64,000 nt of DNA from Aquimarina aggregata. Its GTDB lineage: Bacteria; Bacteroidota; Bacteroidia; Flavobacteriales; Flavobacteriaceae. Location of the stretch: positions 558,001-622,000 of the forward strand of contig NZ_LQRT01000013.1 of assembly GCF_001632745.1 (NCBI RefSeq). Direction: 5' to 3'. A program made the translations under genes and the position numbers. Below the pieces are notes generated by a model. That model saw nothing but the letters and a program-made list of their open reading frames with translations, did not search any database and was not told the DNA's origin. This document shows, piece after piece, positions 17,584 through 25,422 of the stretch. Every line of letters begins with the position of its first letter. The stretch's first letter is position 1.

Positions 17584-18933
17584 TTATTTTTTTTCGGATT
17601 TCTCTTTTTTTCCATTAGGCTGATAATAATTAGGAGGGAAACCATTAAGTTTTCGCCAAAGTTCAAACCAAATAGGTACGTCTTCAAGCAAGGCCATTGT
17701 ATTTGCTCCGGAACCAATCTGGATTTTTGGCCACTCATGATCATCTGGATCTGGAGCTATTAGTATTCTATACTTTCCATTGTCACTTATAAAAGTTTCT
17801 ATAGCCACTACCTTACCTCCGTATGTTCCATAAGATACATTAGGCCAACCACTAAATATGATTGCCGGCCAACCATCAAATTGAATTCGTATTTTTTCTC
17901 CAATATGAACTAATGGTAAATCTAATGGTTTTACGTACGTTTCTACTGCCAGATCGTAAACTGAAGGCATAATACTTACTAATTTATCTCCTTCTTTAAA
18001 TGTCTCACCAACTCCAGACCTCAACGCTTTATTAATATAACCACTTTGTGGAGCTTTGATATAATACAAATCATTACGCATTTCATAATTCGTATATTGA
18101 TTCTCTAGTTTCGTTACTTGCGCTTCTGCATCAAATTGATTTGACTGTGCTGTAAAACGATCACTCTGGGATTTAGATATTTTATCTGTATACTCTGCCC
18201 GTATGCGGTTTATCTCTACTTGGGCGTTAATTATTTCGTTTTTACTGGCAAGCAATTTATTTTCTTGAGAGATCAATTTGGCTTGTGTTTCTTGCAACTT
18301 TAACCGTTTCTCTTCTACATCTGTAAGTGCTTTTAATCCCTCTTTTTCAAGTTGAACAACACGATTATATTGGCGTTCTGCTATTGTAATATTAGTCTTC
18401 GCAGCCTCAAAATTAATACTATCACTCTGTACCTTAAGCTTGGATTGTAAAAGTTTATTTTTGGCTTGTTGTAGTTTTAGACTTCTTTCATTAACAAGGG
18501 CTGCTGCCTGATTTTCTAGTGCTTTTACTTTTCCTTCGTATGAAGTTACCGACATAGATTTTGCTTTGATCTGTTGTCCTGTACGTGCCACTAGATTAGG
18601 ATCAAAATACTCATTCTTAATCTCTGATACAAACAAGATCGTATCTCCTTTTGATACAAAGTCACCTTCTTTTACGTACCATTTTTCTATTTTACCCGGT
18701 ATTGGTGACTGAATCGTTTGAGGCCTTTGATCAGGTTTTAAAGTGGTCAGGTAACCATTACCAGAAATATTCTGAGTCCAAGGTAAAAACAAAGCAATTA
18801 CCGCTGATATTGCAAACACCTTTAAAAAGCGATTAAAATACTTGTAATGCTTTTTATGAGAGACTTTTTGTACAGCGTTATACTGCGATAAATCTACTTT
18901 TTTATTTAATGTATTATGTGTGATGTTTAGCAT
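17584..18933 (-). CDS. HlyD-family periplasmic adaptor
   Basis: A 449-residue adaptor with one N-terminal membrane helix (about 36-52), a lipoyl half (GKIEKWYVKEGDFVSKGDTI), a long coiled-coil hairpin (about 120-280), the second lipoyl half (YYIKAPQSGYINKALRSGVG) and a beta-barrel domain. This is the type-I-secretion class rather than the RND class. It bridges the ABC protein in the inner membrane and the TolC-type channel; genes for both flank it at 6 bp and 1 bp. It is of usual length with nothing missing. The role in export is well supported by family and order, the cargo is not. Confidence 0.88.
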   Translation of the reverse strand: MLNITHNTLNKKVDLSQYNAVQKVSHKKHYKYFNRFLKVFAISAVIALFLPWTQNISGNGYLTTLKPDQRPQTIQSPIPGKIEKWYVKEGDFVSKGDTILFVSEIKNEYFDPNLVARTGQQIKAKSMSVTSYEGKVKALENQAAALVNERSLKLQQAKNKLLQSKLKVQSDSINFEAAKTNITIAERQYNRVVQLEKEGLKALTDVEEKRLKLQETQAKLISQENKLLASKNEIINAQVEINRIRAEYTDKISKSQSDRFTAQSNQFDAEAQVTKLENQYTNYEMRNDLYYIKAPQSGYINKALRSGVGETFKEGDKLVSIMPSVYDLAVETYVKPLDLPLVHIGEKIRIQFDGWPAIIFSGWPNVSYGTYGGKVVAIETFISDNGKYRILIAPDPDDHEWPKIQIGSGANTMALLEDVPIWFELWRKLNGFPPNYYQPNGKKEKSEKK

Positions 18934-18939
18934 AGCAAC

Positions 18940-20607
18940 CTATTTTTCACTAACAATTTTTCCTTTTTCAATATTTATTACTCGTCCGCATTTACCTATC
19001 CATTTGTTGTTCTGACTTACTACAACAAGTGCCCATGGGTTAGAGGGTTCTGTAAGAAAATTCATGATACGAGTTACCTCAATTTCTTCAAACTGATCCA
19101 AAGGATCTTTTAATATCAAAAGTTTAGGTTTTCTAACAATACTTCTTGCCAAGACTATTTTTTTAGAGACCGTATAAGACATTTGTTTTCCTTCAGGATG
19201 AAGAATTGTATTTAATCCTTTTGTCTGTTCTTTTACAAACTGAGTTAATCCAACTTTTTCTATAGCCCAGTATACATCTTCAATAGGAATATGACTATCA
19301 CCAAAAGTGATGTTTTCTAAAATTGTCCCCTCAAAAGGAGACTCTTCTGTTAAGGATTGACCTAAGTGAGAACGGTAATAATTAAGGTTGATACCACTAA
19401 GTTCTACGTTATTGATATAAATACTACCGCTATTTGGTTCTATTAGGCCTGCTATAAGACGCAGTAATGTTGATTTTCCGGAACCATTAGATCCTTGAAC
19501 CAAAATTGTACATTTTTCTGAAATTTTCAATGAAACATCATCTAAAATTTTCTTTCTCCCTTCTGGAGTAGCGTAAGAAACATGATCTAACTCTACAGTA
19601 AATCCATGATTTTCTTTAAAAGGTTTTTCTCCTTCTTGTGGTTCAAGATCTTTATCAACAACTTGTCCAAGTTTTTCTAAAGATGTTAGGACATCGTAAA
19701 ATGATTCTAAACCTGTAATTAGTTTCTCAACCGAGCCTATAACTAATACAATGATGATTTCGGCAGCGACAAACTGCCCTATATTCATTTCTTGATTAAG
19801 TACTAATATTCCTCCAATTAGTAAGAGTCCTGCAGTCACTAAGACCTTAAAGCCTATCATTTGGATAAACTGTAGTACTAACACCTTGAAATGACTTTCT
19901 CTTGCAGACAAATATTCGGTTACTAAAACATCATTTTTTTGTAAGGCAAGATTTGTTTTACCCGATAATTTAAAACTTACTATGGACCTTGCAATTTCTT
20001 GTATCCAATGTGCTACTTTATATTTACTTTTTGATTCTTTCAGACTTGTTTCGAGCCCTCTTTTTGCCGTGTATTTAAATACGATGTAAACAAGAAGCAA
20101 TAACAATATACCGTAGATGATAAAAAACGGATGGTAAAAAGACAGTAGCATTAACCCAAATAAAATTTGTAATAATGCAGCAGGAAAATCTACTAATATT
20201 TTAGCTAAACCTTTTTGAGTTGTTAATGTATCGAAAAAACGATTTGCGAGTTCTGGCGGATAATAATCACGCAACTCACTCATCTTAATTTTAGGAAATC
20301 GATAAGAAAACTCAAAAGAAGCTCTTGTAAAAATCTTTTGCTGTACATTTTCGATGATTCTAATTTGCATAAGCTGTAAAACTCCTGCAAACACAACTCC
20401 CAGGGTTACCAGGATTACCAAAACCACCCAAGAGGTACTAATTTGGGCTCCTTGTACTAAATTTATTATTGCTTGAATCCCTAATGGAAGTGAAAGGTTA
20501 ACTAAACCTGCAAAAATTGCATAATAGAATGTTTGCAAAATATCCTTTCTATCCAGCTGCAGAAGACCAATTAGCCTCTGCCAAGCGGTCAAATTCTTTT
20601 TGGGCAT
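18940..20607 (-). CDS. ABC exporter subunit with degenerate nucleotide-binding domain
   Basis: A 555-residue fused exporter half: membrane domain (about 20-300, five to six helices) and ATP-binding domain (335-555), without a C39 peptidase. Walker A is intact (GSNGSGKST, 372-380), and a Q-loop (LGQSLTEESPF) is seen. The other ATPase motifs are altered: where LSGGQ is expected there is MSYTV (476-480); the Walker B/D-loop region reads LLILKDPLDQFE instead of LLILDEPTSALD, so the Mg-binding Asp is Lys500 and the catalytic Glu is Asp501; the H-loop His is Gln532 (VVSQNN). As the only ABC gene in the set it would form a homodimer with two poor sites. It may hydrolyse slowly, pair with another ABC protein, or act as an ATP-gated conduit. 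It follows the TetR gene by 3 bp. Confidence 0.85.
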   Translation of the reverse strand: MPKKNLTAWQRLIGLLQLDRKDILQTFYYAIFAGLVNLSLPLGIQAIINLVQGAQISTSWVVLVILVTLGVVFAGVLQLMQIRIIENVQQKIFTRASFEFSYRFPKIKMSELRDYYPPELANRFFDTLTTQKGLAKILVDFPAALLQILFGLMLLSFYHPFFIIYGILLLLLVYIVFKYTAKRGLETSLKESKSKYKVAHWIQEIARSIVSFKLSGKTNLALQKNDVLVTEYLSARESHFKVLVLQFIQMIGFKVLVTAGLLLIGGILVLNQEMNIGQFVAAEIIIVLVIGSVEKLITGLESFYDVLTSLEKLGQVVDKDLEPQEGEKPFKENHGFTVELDHVSYATPEGRKKILDDVSLKISEKCTILVQGSNGSGKSTLLRLIAGLIEPNSGSIYINNVELSGINLNYYRSHLGQSLTEESPFEGTILENITFGDSHIPIEDVYWAIEKVGLTQFVKEQTKGLNTILHPEGKQMSYTVSKKIVLARSIVRKPKLLILKDPLDQFEEIEVTRIMNFLTEPSNPWALVVVSQNNKWIGKCGRVINIEKGKIVSEK

Positions 20608-20610
20608 TTT

Positions 20611-21285
20611 TTATTTTTTTAATGAATTAAACACTAAATCTATGAAGTAAGCTGAAGGTGTAATCTGTTGATCGCAATCGGTTAACGAAGGGAAGTGCTC
20701 CTTAAGAAAGTGTTGATGCAAGGCTCCTTCAATTATAGTACTTGACAGACTAGCAGGATAACGGTATTCACTATCATATTCTATGATTATATCCTTAATT
20801 CGGTTAGCTAAGCGCTTGTATATAGAAAAATACCCCTCTTTATTTTCCTCATCAACTTCTTTTGTTAGGTACGACTTTGAGTATTCATTAATAACAATTT
20901 TATTTAGTAAAACTTCATTAATATGCGAGAAGGAGGAATCTTCTTTAACGGATCTGGTAACAATATCTATAGCTTTTTTCAATTTTTCTTCGGGATTAGA
21001 AATACTATTGGTTGAAAAAACCAATTGATATTCTAACCATCCCCAATACCAACATGTTAAATATAAAAGTAGCTTGTGTTTGTTTTCGAAATATCTGTAA
21101 ATAGAACTTTCGTTAGACCCTATTTTTTCTCCTAGCTTTTTAAAAGTAAAACCTTCAAAACCTATTTCCTGAATCATTAGGATACTATGCTCTATTATTC
21201 TCTTACCTAACAATGATGATTCTGGATCCTTGATATAAATCTTATCATTAATTCTAACCTTTAAATCTTGAAGTAAATATTTCAT
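20611..21285 (-). CDS. TetR/AcrR-family regulator
   Basis: A 224-residue regulator with an N-terminal TetR helix-turn-helix at about 28-75 (GFEGFTFKKLGEKIGSNESSIYRYF) after an unusually long 25-residue lead. The rest is an all-helical ligand/dimer domain without a recognisable ligand class. It is the first gene of the minus-strand export set, 3 bp before the ABC gene, so it is co-transcribed with, and probably represses, its own operon. The 244-bp divergent gap to the next gene should contain its operator; no strong palindrome was found there. Confidence 0.85.
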   Translation of the reverse strand: MKYLLQDLKVRINDKIYIKDPESSLLGKRIIEHSILMIQEIGFEGFTFKKLGEKIGSNESSIYRYFENKHKLLLYLTCWYWGWLEYQLVFSTNSISNPEEKLKKAIDIVTRSVKEDSSFSHINEVLLNKIVINEYSKSYLTKEVDEENKEGYFSIYKRLANRIKDIIIEYDSEYRYPASLSSTIIEGALHQHFLKEHFPSLTDCDQQITPSAYFIDLVFNSLKK

Positions 21286-21486
21286 CGTTTGTCTTTATTA
21301 CTATTTATCATTATCTTATATACATCCCTTAATTACTCGCATGCATATATTAATTACAATTTTAAAAGCGCTAATTACTAAACTAACTTAAAATTATCTC
21401 ACGCAAAATTAAAAGTATTACTATTACGTTTCAATAGATTAACTTTTATTTAACCAATTTCTTTTACAAATTCGTTGTACTATCTA

Positions 21487-21494
21487 TAATTTTG
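21487..21494 (+). promoter_or_regulatory. Candidate -7 element for the 121-residue secreted protein gene
   Basis: TAATTTTG matches the Bacteroidota -7 consensus TAnnTTTG and lies 36 bp before the start codon. No convincing -33 TTG at the usual spacing was seen, so the call is tentative. Confidence 0.35.
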
Positions 21495-21529
21495 TATTTA
21501 TAAATTAATCCATAACACCCTGTAAAACA

Positions 21530-21895
21530 ATGAAAAACATTATAATAATTGCTTTATTCATAACATGTACTGTTTATGGGCAACAAGACAATACGACCTC
21601 ACAAAACTCTGTTAAAGTAGGAGATATATTCATTATTGGCGCTCCATCTAGTTCTAATTATCAATCTGTTTTTTTTCCTAAAAACAACTTTATCATCAAA
21701 AAAGGAGGAATTCCAAATTATAAAAGGATTAGAGGAACTTATGTAGTTACAACATCAGTTACTAAAGACCAGGAGGGCAGTACTAAAATCTCTTTAAAAC
21801 GGAAAGATGGTAAGAAATTTTTTAATAGTATAACTCAAATACAGGCACATCTAGAAAATGCCTTAGTCCAAAACGAACTTAAATTAGCTCGATAA
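21530..21895 (+). CDS. Small secreted protein of unknown function
   Basis: A 121-residue protein with a signal peptide (1-17, ending VYGQ) and a compact basic mature domain (VKVGDIFIIGAPSSSNYQSV, then FIIKKGGIPNYKRIRGT and ISLKRKDGKKFF). I recall similar short exported flavobacterial proteins but no established function. It is divergent from the TetR regulator (244 bp) and converges with the metalloprotease gene across a palindromic terminator. It carries no Cys or metal motif. Confidence 0.7.
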   Translation: MKNIIIIALFITCTVYGQQDNTTSQNSVKVGDIFIIGAPSSSNYQSVFFPKNNFIIKKGGIPNYKRIRGTYVVTTSVTKDQEGSTKISLKRKDGKKFFNSITQIQAHLENALVQNELKLAR

Positions 21896-21900
21896 AAAAA

Positions 21901-21926
21901 ACCATCCCAAGTATACTTGGGATGGT
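21901..21926. terminator. Perfect palindromic terminator between convergent genes
   Basis: An 11-bp stem (21901-21911 with 21916-21926) and a TATA loop. Read on the minus strand it is followed by a run of seven T, so it mainly ends the metalloprotease transcript. It can also stop the short plus-strand gene that ends 5 bp before it. Confidence 0.8.
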
Positions 21927-21960
21927 CTATAAAAGTTCAAAGTTTTTATAATTTTATATA

Positions 21961-22800
21961 TTACTGATATAGTGCTCTCAATGCTGTTATATCAGTATTT
22001 GTAAATTCTCCATCTTCGTTACTTCCAAAACAAGCTAACATAATAGAATCAGCTCTATCAGAACTTGGAGTACCATTAATTAAAATTGCTCCAACTCCAG
22101 CAGTACCTTCGTTAGAGTTTTGACCACAACTTTGACGAGATCTCCAGTCTTGGTGACGGAACCCTATAGAGTGTCCTATCTCATGACCTATAACGTGCTC
22201 ATTTACGTTGTTACCAAAAGAACTAGTACCAGCATTGATCTGGATAAATTTGTTTGCTCTACCACCGCTAGGGAATCCAGCAGATCCACCACCACCTCCT
22301 CGGTTATTATTATAAACAACCATATCAGCAGCTTGGAAATTAGTTCCAAAAGTTAGTCTGAAATTAAGTCTTAGACCTAATCTATTATAATTATCAACAG
22401 CCCAACGCAATCCTGTCTGCATTGTACCTGTTAATGCATTACCTGAACCAGTATATCCTAAGATATCGATAGTTCTGTTTGCACCTGTAACAAGATTGTT
22501 TGTTCTAAATTGCTTAGTACCGTCTTTATTTGTTGACAAAGCAATCTCATTTAATTGACTCATAGCCACAAATACATCATCAGCCATGATACCTTCTTTA
22601 GTAACACCATCTAATGTAGTTTGGCTTGTAATGAAAGCATTGTTAGGGTTAATTCCCCCAGCTAATAATGCGTTGATTTGTGCTTTAGATAATTGTTGAT
22701 TTACAACCGGTGCAGTTTCGTTTGAAACTTCGTCTTTTTGGCAAGAAGTTACGACTCCAGCCACGATAGCGCATAGCGCTAATACTTTGATTTTCTTCAT
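21961..22800 (-). CDS. M57-type HEIGH metalloprotease lipoprotein
   Basis: A 279-residue protein with a lipoprotein signal (VVTSC, Cys20), a pro-like segment and a zinc-protease domain. The zinc motif is HEIGHSIGFRH (His206, Glu207, His210, His216), the extended metzincin form; HEIGH is the mark of the M57 group (dual-action HEIGH metallopeptidases). A glycine-rich loop precedes it (about 165-182), and cysteines near 225 and 257 could form a disulfide. Lipid anchoring plus flavobacterial habit suggests a surface or periplasmic protease; the substrate is unknown. It stands alone between a palindromic terminator and a 527-bp gene-free stretch. Confidence 0.85.
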   Translation of the reverse strand: MKKIKVLALCAIVAGVVTSCQKDEVSNETAPVVNQQLSKAQINALLAGGINPNNAFITSQTTLDGVTKEGIMADDVFVAMSQLNEIALSTNKDGTKQFRTNNLVTGANRTIDILGYTGSGNALTGTMQTGLRWAVDNYNRLGLRLNFRLTFGTNFQAADMVVYNNNRGGGGGSAGFPSGGRANKFIQINAGTSSFGNNVNEHVIGHEIGHSIGFRHQDWRSRQSCGQNSNEGTAGVGAILINGTPSSDRADSIMLACFGSNEDGEFTNTDITALRALYQ

Positions 22801-23327
22801 TTCTAATAAGTTGAGTTTGTGTAGTTATATAAAAAAGAGTAGTTAGCTCCCTTCTATTATGCAATTTTTTAAAAAACTTTGAACTTTTTTATATTTTGCG
22901 AGCTGAATATATGATATTTTTTTTTAATTCTGAGTTAATTTTTTGAACTATTCTCTGGAAATATGGTAAAACCGTAAGATTACTTTAAAAAAAACTAGGA
23001 AACATTAATTCCCGGAAAACCAAAAAATCGATTAAATGCAAGTTAAGCACTGGCCATTAATCTATTAAAAAACTGTTAAAACAGTAGAAAAATGATAATA
23101 ATCATACTCCATGAAAAAAGCTAAAAAAAATATAAAAAGAAATCTTTTTCCTACAAATTATAAATTTTAAATTGTAAGTGTTAAAAAAAACTTAATTTAA
23201 TCGAATTGTTAAAAACTGAATGATTTTTAGAATATACGAATCTTCTAAAAAAAATCATAACCTACTAATAATCAAATAAAAAAAGCCCATTAAAATGAGC
23301 TTTTTTTATTTGATTATTTTAATGTTG
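22801..23327. other. Gene-free AT-rich stretch upstream of the metalloprotease
   Basis: 527 bp with many A-runs and no coding character. It holds the metalloprotease promoter region at its left side and the clpS terminator at its right side. A short dyad ACTGTT-AA-AACAGT is at 23072-23085. No RNA gene was recognised, though the length leaves room for an untranslated leader or a small RNA. Confidence 0.5.
23270..23315. terminator. Long hairpin terminator after clpS
   Basis: Arms of 22 nt (23270-23291 and 23294-23315) differ at one position, with a 2-nt centre. Read from clpS, the GC-richer core is followed by seven T, then an A/T arm. It is a strong intrinsic terminator and is nearly symmetric in both directions. 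Confidence 0.8.
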
Positions 23328-23603
23328 TTATACTATTTCTGCACTAAGACCTGCTTGTAGTAATTTAGAACATCTAGGAACTAACTCGTTATACGCTCCT
23401 GTTTTTACCGTACATTTTCCTTTATAGTGAACTAATAAAGCGCACTGTTCAGCCTGTACTGGACTATGTTCACAGGTACAAATTAGGGTTTCTATTACAT
23501 GATCAAAAGTATTAACATCATCATTGTATAACACAATTTCGCTATTATCGTGATCAACCGTCTTTTCTAAAACTTGTTCTTCTACTTTTTCCTGAGTACT
23601 CAT
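23328..23603 (-). CDS. clpS: ATP-dependent Clp protease adaptor ClpS
   Basis: A 91-residue adaptor delivering N-degron substrates to ClpAP/ClpCP. The family core is visible: a flexible N-terminal tail, then VLYNDDVNTFDHVIETL and a KGKCTVKTGAYNELVPRC segment corresponding to the region that contacts the protease chaperone and closes the N-degron pocket. The length is normal. It is the last gene of a tpiA-prmA-clpS run, with its own promoter-like motif just upstream and a long terminator after it. Confidence 0.92.
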   Translation of the reverse strand: MSTQEKVEEQVLEKTVDHDNSEIVLYNDDVNTFDHVIETLICTCEHSPVQAEQCALLVHYKGKCTVKTGAYNELVPRCSKLLQAGLSAEIV

Positions 23604-23620
23604 GAGAGAATTATTTTGTA

Positions 23621-23653
23621 CAAATATAATAACTTAGTCAACTACTTTATCAA
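23621..23653 (-). promoter_or_regulatory. Candidate clpS promoter
   Basis: Read on the minus strand, TTG (23653-23651) is followed after 22 nt by TATATTTG (23628-23621), matching the Bacteroidota TTG-N17-23-TAnnTTTG pattern. The -7 element is 17 nt before the clpS ATG, so the leader would be very short. Confidence 0.5.
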
Positions 23654-23661
23654 TTCGCATA

Positions 23662-24501
23662 TTATTTTAACGTATAAGACGCTGCTATCCAATTATTTCT
23701 ATTGATATGCTTAGTAAAATTTAACTTATGTTTTACACATTCTTCAGAAATCATATCTAGATCTTCCTTATAAAACCCGCTTAGAAACAATTTCCCGTCT
23801 GATCTTAAAGCACTTGAATAATGCTTAATATCGTTCAATAATATATTACGATTAATATTCGCTATGATTATATCATAACTTTTGCCTGATAATAAGGATA
23901 CATCTCCTTCATAGGCCGTTATATGATCACAGTGGTTACGTTCTACATTTTCTATAGTATTAAGATAACACCAATTATCAATATCTATTGCATCAATTTC
24001 GTTTGCCCCTCTCATTTCTGCTAAAATCGCCAATACTCCGGTTCCGCAGCCCATATCCAAAACTTTTTTATTTTTCAAATCAGTTTTCAAAAGGTGTTGA
24101 ATCATCATATGTGTGGTTTCATGATGTCCAGTACCAAATGACATTTTAGGTTCTATAATAATATCATAATCCGTATTAGGTTTTTCATGAAATGGAGCTC
24201 TTACACTACAAACATCTTCAACTATAATAGGGTTAAAATTCTTTTCCCACTCTTTATTCCAATTAACCTGTTCTATAACTTCTGAGGTATACTCGATTTC
24301 AAATTCACCAGAACTAAGAATATGAATATCATTAAGTATATTATCGTTCCATTCGCCTTTCTGAATAAATGCATTTACACCATCTTCTGTTTCAACAAAA
24401 CTTTCAAACCCAGCATTTCCTAATTCTGCTATTAGAATCTCAGAAGCGGGCTGCAGAGGCTTGATTTTAAAATAATATCCAAGATATATTGGGACTGACA
24501 T
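23662..24501 (-). CDS. prmA: Ribosomal protein L11 methyltransferase
   Basis: A 279-residue SAM-dependent enzyme that methylates ribosomal protein L11. The N-terminal substrate domain (1-115) is followed by the methyltransferase domain with motif I VLDMGCGTGVLAI, acidic motif II (IDAIDIDNW) and the IIANINRNILL motif typical of PrmA. EPKMSFGTGHHETTHMM, just before motif I, is a family signature. It lies between tpiA (after a hairpin) and clpS (58 bp), the usual flavobacterial order. Confidence 0.92.
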   Translation of the reverse strand: MSVPIYLGYYFKIKPLQPASEILIAELGNAGFESFVETEDGVNAFIQKGEWNDNILNDIHILSSGEFEIEYTSEVIEQVNWNKEWEKNFNPIIVEDVCSVRAPFHEKPNTDYDIIIEPKMSFGTGHHETTHMMIQHLLKTDLKNKKVLDMGCGTGVLAILAEMRGANEIDAIDIDNWCYLNTIENVERNHCDHITAYEGDVSLLSGKSYDIIIANINRNILLNDIKHYSSALRSDGKLFLSGFYKEDLDMISEECVKHKLNFTKHINRNNWIAASYTLK

Positions 24502-24541
24502 AGTTAATTTGTTTTAATTCAAAAATACTCTTTATAGCTAT

Positions 24542-24576
24542 AAAGAGCATCTCAATTGTTACCTGAGATGCTCTTT
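24542..24576. terminator. Hairpin terminator between tpiA and prmA
   Basis: A 13-bp perfect stem (24542-24554 with 24564-24576) and a 9-nt loop, 32 bp after the tpiA stop. The following T-run is short, so termination may be partial and allow read-through to prmA. Confidence 0.65.
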
Positions 24577-24607
24577 TACTACCTAATTGATTTATTCTTA
24601 TATGTGC

Positions 24608-25360
24608 TTATAGTGCATTTGCTATTGCCGCGAAACTATCTGCATCTAAAGCTGCACCACCGATTAATCCTCCATCAACATCGGGCTTTGCAAATATCTC
24701 TTCGGCATTATTTGGTTTAACACTACCCCCGTATAAAATAGAAACTTCATCGGCAATTTCTTGAGAATATGCTTTACTAATAGTAGTTCTAATAAATGCA
24801 TGCATTTCCTGTGCTTGTTCTGGTGAAGCCGTCTCTCCTGTACCTATTGCCCAAACTGGTTCATAAGCTAGAATGACGTTTTTCCAATTGTCTTCAGTTA
24901 TGTGAAACAATCCGTTTTTTAATTGACTTTCTACAAGTGAAAAGTGTGTTTCATTTTTACGATCTTTCAATTCTTCTCCGAAACAAAAGATAATTGTCAT
25001 ATTGTTTTTTAAAGCAGCATCGACTTTCTTCGCCAATAAATCATCTGTTTCTCCAAAATATGCTCGACGCTCACTATGCCCCAAAATAACAGTTTGTACC
25101 CCTACGCTTTTTAACATATCGGCAGAAATCTCACCTGTAAATGCTCCATTTTCAGACTGATGCATGTTTTGTGCGGCAACTGTGATATCTACTGACTTTA
25201 ACTCTTCTACTGCTTTATATAGATTTGTAAACGTAGGAGTTACAATAACTTCTACTCCTGACACATTACCCACTTTGGTTTTTAAGTTTGAAAGCAATGT
25301 TTCGGTTTCTGCCAGATTTTTGTTCATTTTCCAATTTCCGGCTACAATTTTTTTTCTCAT
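24608..25360 (-). CDS. tpiA: Triose-phosphate isomerase
   Basis: A 250-residue glycolytic enzyme interconverting dihydroxyacetone phosphate and glyceraldehyde 3-phosphate. Catalytic elements are intact: GNWKMNK (Lys near residue 13), ILGHSERR (electrophile His), AYEPVWAIGTG (general base Glu and flexible loop) and YGGSVKPNN (phosphate loop). The length is standard. It follows the permease gene by 62 bp and ends before a hairpin. Confidence 0.96.
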   Translation of the reverse strand: MRKKIVAGNWKMNKNLAETETLLSNLKTKVGNVSGVEVIVTPTFTNLYKAVEELKSVDITVAAQNMHQSENGAFTGEISADMLKSVGVQTVILGHSERRAYFGETDDLLAKKVDAALKNNMTIIFCFGEELKDRKNETHFSLVESQLKNGLFHITEDNWKNVILAYEPVWAIGTGETASPEQAQEMHAFIRTTISKAYSQEIADEVSILYGGSVKPNNAEEIFAKPDVDGGLIGGAALDADSFAAIANAL

Positions 25361-25422
25361 TAATTTAAAATTTATGTTGTGGTTAACAGTATGGTTATAT
25401 AGTATATATGAATGTCTAGGCG

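Noticed and set aside
17583..17744. N-terminal extension of the TolC-type gene overlapping the adaptor gene
   Set aside because: It would remove the signal peptide and overlap the adaptor by 161 bp; the ATG at 17582 gives a normal signal peptide 1 bp after the adaptor stop.
18940..20607. Interpretation of the degenerate ABC gene as a frameshifted pseudogene
   Set aside because: The frame is open over 555 codons, the membrane domain, Walker A and Q-loop are intact, and it is tightly packed between TetR and HlyD genes.
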